A stretch of 64,000 bases of DNA from Morinoia aosen (lineage: Eukaryota > Arthropoda > Malacostraca > Amphipoda > Talitridae). The notes below the pieces were generated by a model. That model made no database searches. It was given only the letters and a program-made list of their open reading frames with translations, and had not been told where the DNA came from. Positions 60,171-64,000 of this stretch are shown here, in pieces. How positions within the stretch are numbered: position 1 is the first letter of the stretch; each line of letters opens with the position of its first letter. The stretch lies in contig CM059574.1 of the NCBI GenBank assembly GCA_030386875.1, forward strand, positions 5,773,934-5,837,933. Direction: 5' to 3'. A program made the translations under genes and the position numbers.

Positions 60171-62624
60171 GATACATGGGCAATAACTGCGTGGAATTTA
60201 CTAAGGCAATTGTTGCCTTCGTCACCCTGGCCCAAAGTTAGAGAAGGGAACATATGTGCCTACGTGGAGATAACTTTATGGTTGAGAATTTATTTTTTCG
60301 TACGCTAGATTTTAAAAAGATAGAAGTTTCATTGAACAGAAAACAAACAGTTGAGATGAATAGAAAAAAAGCAATTCATGTTCTACACACATTTTCAACT
60401 GCAGATTATTGAATTCGTTGACATCATTCTTAGAACTGCACTCGAGACGACAACAAAAAGTACCCGAAATTAGGAATTTTCTTTCATTCCTTTTAAACAA
60501 AACCGGAATTATATTTTAGTAATGAAACTTTACGGTTGTACTTACGCTTTTAACGCTGTACGTTCATGACAACAGAATATTACAATAATTGCACAAGTGC
60601 TATGGTAAGATGAAGTCTTAGGTGCGTGCAAATGATGCGGGCTTCGAGGGAGCTCATGGCGCTCTCTGCACGACGGCCAGCCGAGCTGAAATAAGACGCG
60701 TGTTCGTTCACTTGAAATCGGGAATTAAATGGAATTGCGGACTCGTGCGTCGTGTGTTTTGTCTCACTGCGGAAAATGTACAACGGTGGGTCGGATTATG
60801 TGGCGGTTGTGACGTGAAGACTCAGTGTTGGAAGCTCATGAACTAGAGTGCTCTGCAGCTGTAAATACATCTACGCTAATTATAACTTATTTTATTCACG
60901 TAGATTTTCATAGATTCATTTAGATCTTGATTTGATTTTCGAATTTGAAATCTGAGAATTCAGATGTGCAGCCGTACAAAATGCTGAGATCAGATAAATA
61001 TTATAATCAGACCAATTAAACCTAGACAATAGAACCAGAATGATTGAATGAAGCTAATTGAACTTGCCTACTCAAACCTGTAAAATTGATTCAGCCTAAC
61101 CAATTCCGAATAGTTAAACTTGCATCATAGAATTCAAACGAATTTAAACCCAGGTAATGTTACACCAGAAAACGAGTAGTTTAGGTCGAGTTATTGACGG
61201 AAACGAGTATCCAGTCCTTCAGGCAATGAACTCAAAATTTTTATTCCGTAAAAGTGATCAAGATTCATCGATTATCGAGCACTGTGAAAATTTGAAAAAT
61301 CGTGTAGGCATTTCAAAACACGAATTTTACAGTATTTTTTCAGTACAATTTTTTTAACCAAAGAACCCACTTGAGTAGACGTCAACCAAGGATTCAGAAA
61401 GAGTGTGTAGTGTGGAGGATCGTCGAATAATACGGTCATTGTACGGCCGGTCAAACACCCTGATCAAGGAGCTACTCGAAGATACAAGCGAACAGGAGCC
61501 AATGCCTGAAGTCTTTCAGACAGCCGCCGAAATTCGGCAGGGAATTTAAAGAAAAGTTAACAAAGTGTCTTTCCGCTCGGACGCTCGATCTCGTCACGTC
61601 TCAGTCCCAGCTCTGCTGCAGTCGGCAAAATCTGAAATAAAATAAAGCTTCAGTTACCTGCATTACGACCTCAGTTCAGTCAATGGAAGAGTTCAAACTT
61701 TTGAGTCTGGGAGCCTCGTTCAATTAAACATCAAAATTCAAGCGGGAGATTGGTCGAAATTGTATCGTTCTCAAGATTACCTTACAACCAATGAATATCA
61801 TGCATGAATTTATGGCGAGAGACTGAGCAAGACATGGTAAAGTGAACCGGGTGCTTGCATATCACATGGAATTTAAATGCATGTGATAAGACTAAAGACA
61901 AGATTTCCTGACAGAGAAACGCTTCTTTTCAAGCGACGACTTGAAACATGAGACGACGTTAGAGGGTCAACGATGCCTGAAGTGATGTCGTATTTCGGTT
62001 GCACTGTGCAGTGACGCTCACCCCGTTTTTCTGACGCATGTCAGAACTCTCTCTAAATATTGAAGGCGGGTCCATCAGAGGCTCTCATTGTTCGGTCGCT
62101 TGTTGGGCAGATGCCGACGAGTCTAGTTGGTCGAGTCTATCCGAGGACGTGGGTTTAAACAGAACCTCGAAAGTGAACTGCTTCTTTTTTGTGAAGCGCG
62201 TTTTGTAATTCCTCAATTTCCAAGCAAACGATGCAGTCCAACGACTTCATTTTATAAGCTGACTTCTTATTTAAACCACCCTCAGTTCCTATCTGCCTTT
62301 AGAACGTGCGTAAATTGCGTTCACATTTGATCCTTTGGATCTTTATTGTACGCATCGCATTGATGTGACTGTTGCTGGATGGAAAGTGGCAAAAAATCAA
62401 GCGAGCATGCAAAAAATACAGGTTTCAATTCTGCTTTATTTCAAAGCCGCAGAAATTGAAAACCGATTACACTTTTAATCACGCGCATTTGGGCGATGCT
62501 ATCAAAAGATTGCAGCAACTGGTAGAGCTTCCTTGGCTTGATTAAACTCCTGACTCGACGGGCTAGTGAAGCCTGCAGCTTATAGCACAAACATACTTCC
62601 TGTAATGCAATACATTTCTGTATG

Positions 62625-62628
<4 letters not shown>
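60171..62628. other. Unassigned sequence
   Basis: No recognised gene, RNA or strong repeat. Frames under 75 codons. Confidence 0.45.

Positions 62629-62679
<51 letters not shown>
62629..62679. repeat. (TA)n microsatellite
   Basis: Uninterrupted TA run of about 51 bp. Confidence 0.97.
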
Positions 62680-62682
<3 letters not shown>

Positions 62683-62765
62683 CATGAGCTCGAGCACAGA
62701 CGCAGATTCGGAGCGCTGCATAAGCTGGAACCTAATCCCTTACACGAGCCTCGATCCAATTGCTA

Positions 62766-63058
62766 TCGGGAGTGGGAACTGGATCTGACTGTAATGGGGG
62801 AGTGGGAACTGGATCTGAATGTAATGGGGGAGTGGGAACTGGATCTGACTGCAATGGGGGAGTGGGAACTGGATCTGACTGTAATGGGGGAGTGGGAACT
62901 GGATCTGACTGTAATGGGGGAGTGGGAACTGGATCTGACTGTAATGGGGGAGTGGGAACCGGATCTGATTGTAATGGGGGAGTGGGAACCGGATCTGACT
63001 GTAATGGGGGAGTGGGAACTGGATGACTGTAATGGGGGAGTGGGAACCGGATCTGATG
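62766..63058. repeat. 30-bp minisatellite, about 10 copies
   Basis: The unit is GTAATGGGGGAGTGGGAACT plus GGATCTGACT, in exact 30-bp register except for one 28-bp unit at 63001-63028. Because 30 is a multiple of 3, frames stay open on both strands (VMGEWELDLT on plus, SDPVPTPPLQ on minus). They are repeat artefacts. The G-run pairs in each unit could support G-quadruplexes. Confidence 0.96.
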
Positions 63059-63168
63059 GTAATAGGATGAAAATTTTAGTATCAAGGAACCAGGATGTTT
63101 GTCAAACACCTCTACCCGATTAACGTAATTTTCAGTGTACTTTTGCATTTTCGTAGGACTTATTATAT

Positions 63169-63216
63169 AAGACACTTTTGAATCAGGGATAATTATCCCT
63201 GATTCAAAAGTGTCTT
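63169..63216. repeat. Perfect 48-bp palindrome, no spacer
   Basis: Arms AAGACACTTTTGAATCAGGG-ATAA and its exact reverse complement meet at AATT (63191-63194). Every pair from 63169/63216 inward matches; the next outer pair (T/T) fails. Confidence 0.97.
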
Positions 63217-64000
63217 TGTCCTGACAACTGCGTTTGCACAAAGTTCATCAGATTAAGGCACTTTGTCAGTGTGAGATATCGTACTTTTTGTTCCAGCAAT
63301 TTCATATCATCTAAGCAAGTAGAGCTTATCGGTAAATTCATAAACTGGATGAATTAATTCATAAACTGAAGATACGTTGGTGGTAAAACTAATTTGAAGG
63401 GTAAAATTAGATAATGACATATATATATATTCAGTGGCATACCACACAGGATCACTTGTGGTCCCCACAAAATAAATGTCAAAGTTTCACTCGTGAGCCC
63501 ACCATTTCCTTCTCCCCTGCGCATAATAACAGTGTGTACACAAAAAGCGACCTCGTTTCTCTGTTCCTTATTCACTCGCTTCAGTAAAAACTTGGATTCG
63601 TTGTGAAAACTTGGGGCACAGTGAGAAAGATGTTGCCTCACGTTCCTTCTGATAATTTATTTTGCCCTTTCTCCCTGATTTGATGCTCAATGTTATCTAT
63701 CGCTTTGCAGTGATCAGGAAACGAGGAAAATAACTGCATTTTGCCCTATTGCAGAAGGCAATGTCAGAGTTACGTTTGTTAGCAGACATGGTAGTGAAAA
63801 ATTTTACTGTGTTGCTACTGGAAAAAAAGCATCCGCCACAATTTTTCTTGACAACGTACCACCAAGAAAGCCCGGCTCTGAGATCCTCAAGAAGATTTCT
63901 ATTCGTAATGACGGGAACAGTAAATAAGACAGTTGTACATTTTATTCCGTCTCAACGGCTTCCAAATCATCCCTCCCCCCTCCTCTATCCAAATAATTTT
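63217..64000. other. Unassigned sequence
   Basis: I see nothing beyond a short TA run near 63419-63430. Frames under 100 codons and unrecognised. Confidence 0.45.

Noticed and set aside
62566-63241. 185- and 169-codon frames on opposite strands
   Set aside because: (TA)n plus a 30-bp repeat divisible by 3 keeps both strands open.

Overview
The window looks like repeat-dominated intergenic or intronic DNA from a large arthropod genome, most likely an insect. The evidence is a set of degraded arthropod-type transposons (Tc1-like, DUF4817/DDE, a non-LTR reverse transcriptase, and a repeat-protein family common in arthropods), degenerate TAACC/CCTAA stretches resembling the insect (TTAGG)n telomere motif, and a general AT-rich background. 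I found no convincing intact host gene. Most open frames over 100 codons are by-products of stop-poor tandem repeats; the rest are short and unrecognised, or are transposase fragments. I cannot name the species; a polyneopteran-type insect is a guess.

Layout. 0-1.5 kb: AT-rich DNA with one weak Myb/SANT-like exon candidate on the minus strand and a GC-rich patch. 1.5-7.3 kb: a structurally complete young LTR retrotransposon without recognisable gag/pol (two 1,411-bp LTRs with about 10 differences, TTAA target duplication, primer-binding site, purine tract). 7.9-9.3 kb: a tRNA-like SINE candidate and a decayed Tc1 transposase. 9.5-16.3 kb: degenerate minisatellites, a 72-bp tandem array, a 192-bp MITE with TAA target duplication, and a 26-bp array. 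11.7-21.9 kb also carries an old dispersed repeat in several diverged copies. 20.6-21.5 kb: a LINE remnant with a YADD motif. 24.0-25.5 kb: DUF4817/DDE transposon copy 1, holding a 108-bp hairpin MITE. 26.5-28.7 kb: TAACC-type interspersed repeats and a (GAT)22 microsatellite. 30.9-33.8 kb: almost 3 kb of C-rich minisatellite in two adjoining arrays. 37.8-41.0 kb: DUF4817/DDE transposon copy 2, split by a 1,782-bp element with 19-bp terminal inverted repeats. 42.3-44.3 kb: a 77-bp array, then a pseudogene of a repetitive arthropod protein family. 45.5-49.1 kb: a composite satellite region with a 25-bp array and 24 copies of a 79-bp monomer. 50.0-50.8 kb: CAG-rich minisatellites. 54.7-55.0 kb: a MITE candidate. 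62.6-63.2 kb: (TA)n, a 30-bp minisatellite and a perfect 48-bp palindrome.

The parts do not form a pathway. The most informative relationships are between repeats. Copy 1 of the DUF4817 element supplies an exact empty site for the 1,782-bp insertion in copy 2. The two insertions share CCCAGTC ends and apparent 2-bp target duplications. The DUF4817-coding block is about 98% identical between the two copies although both flanks are much more diverged.
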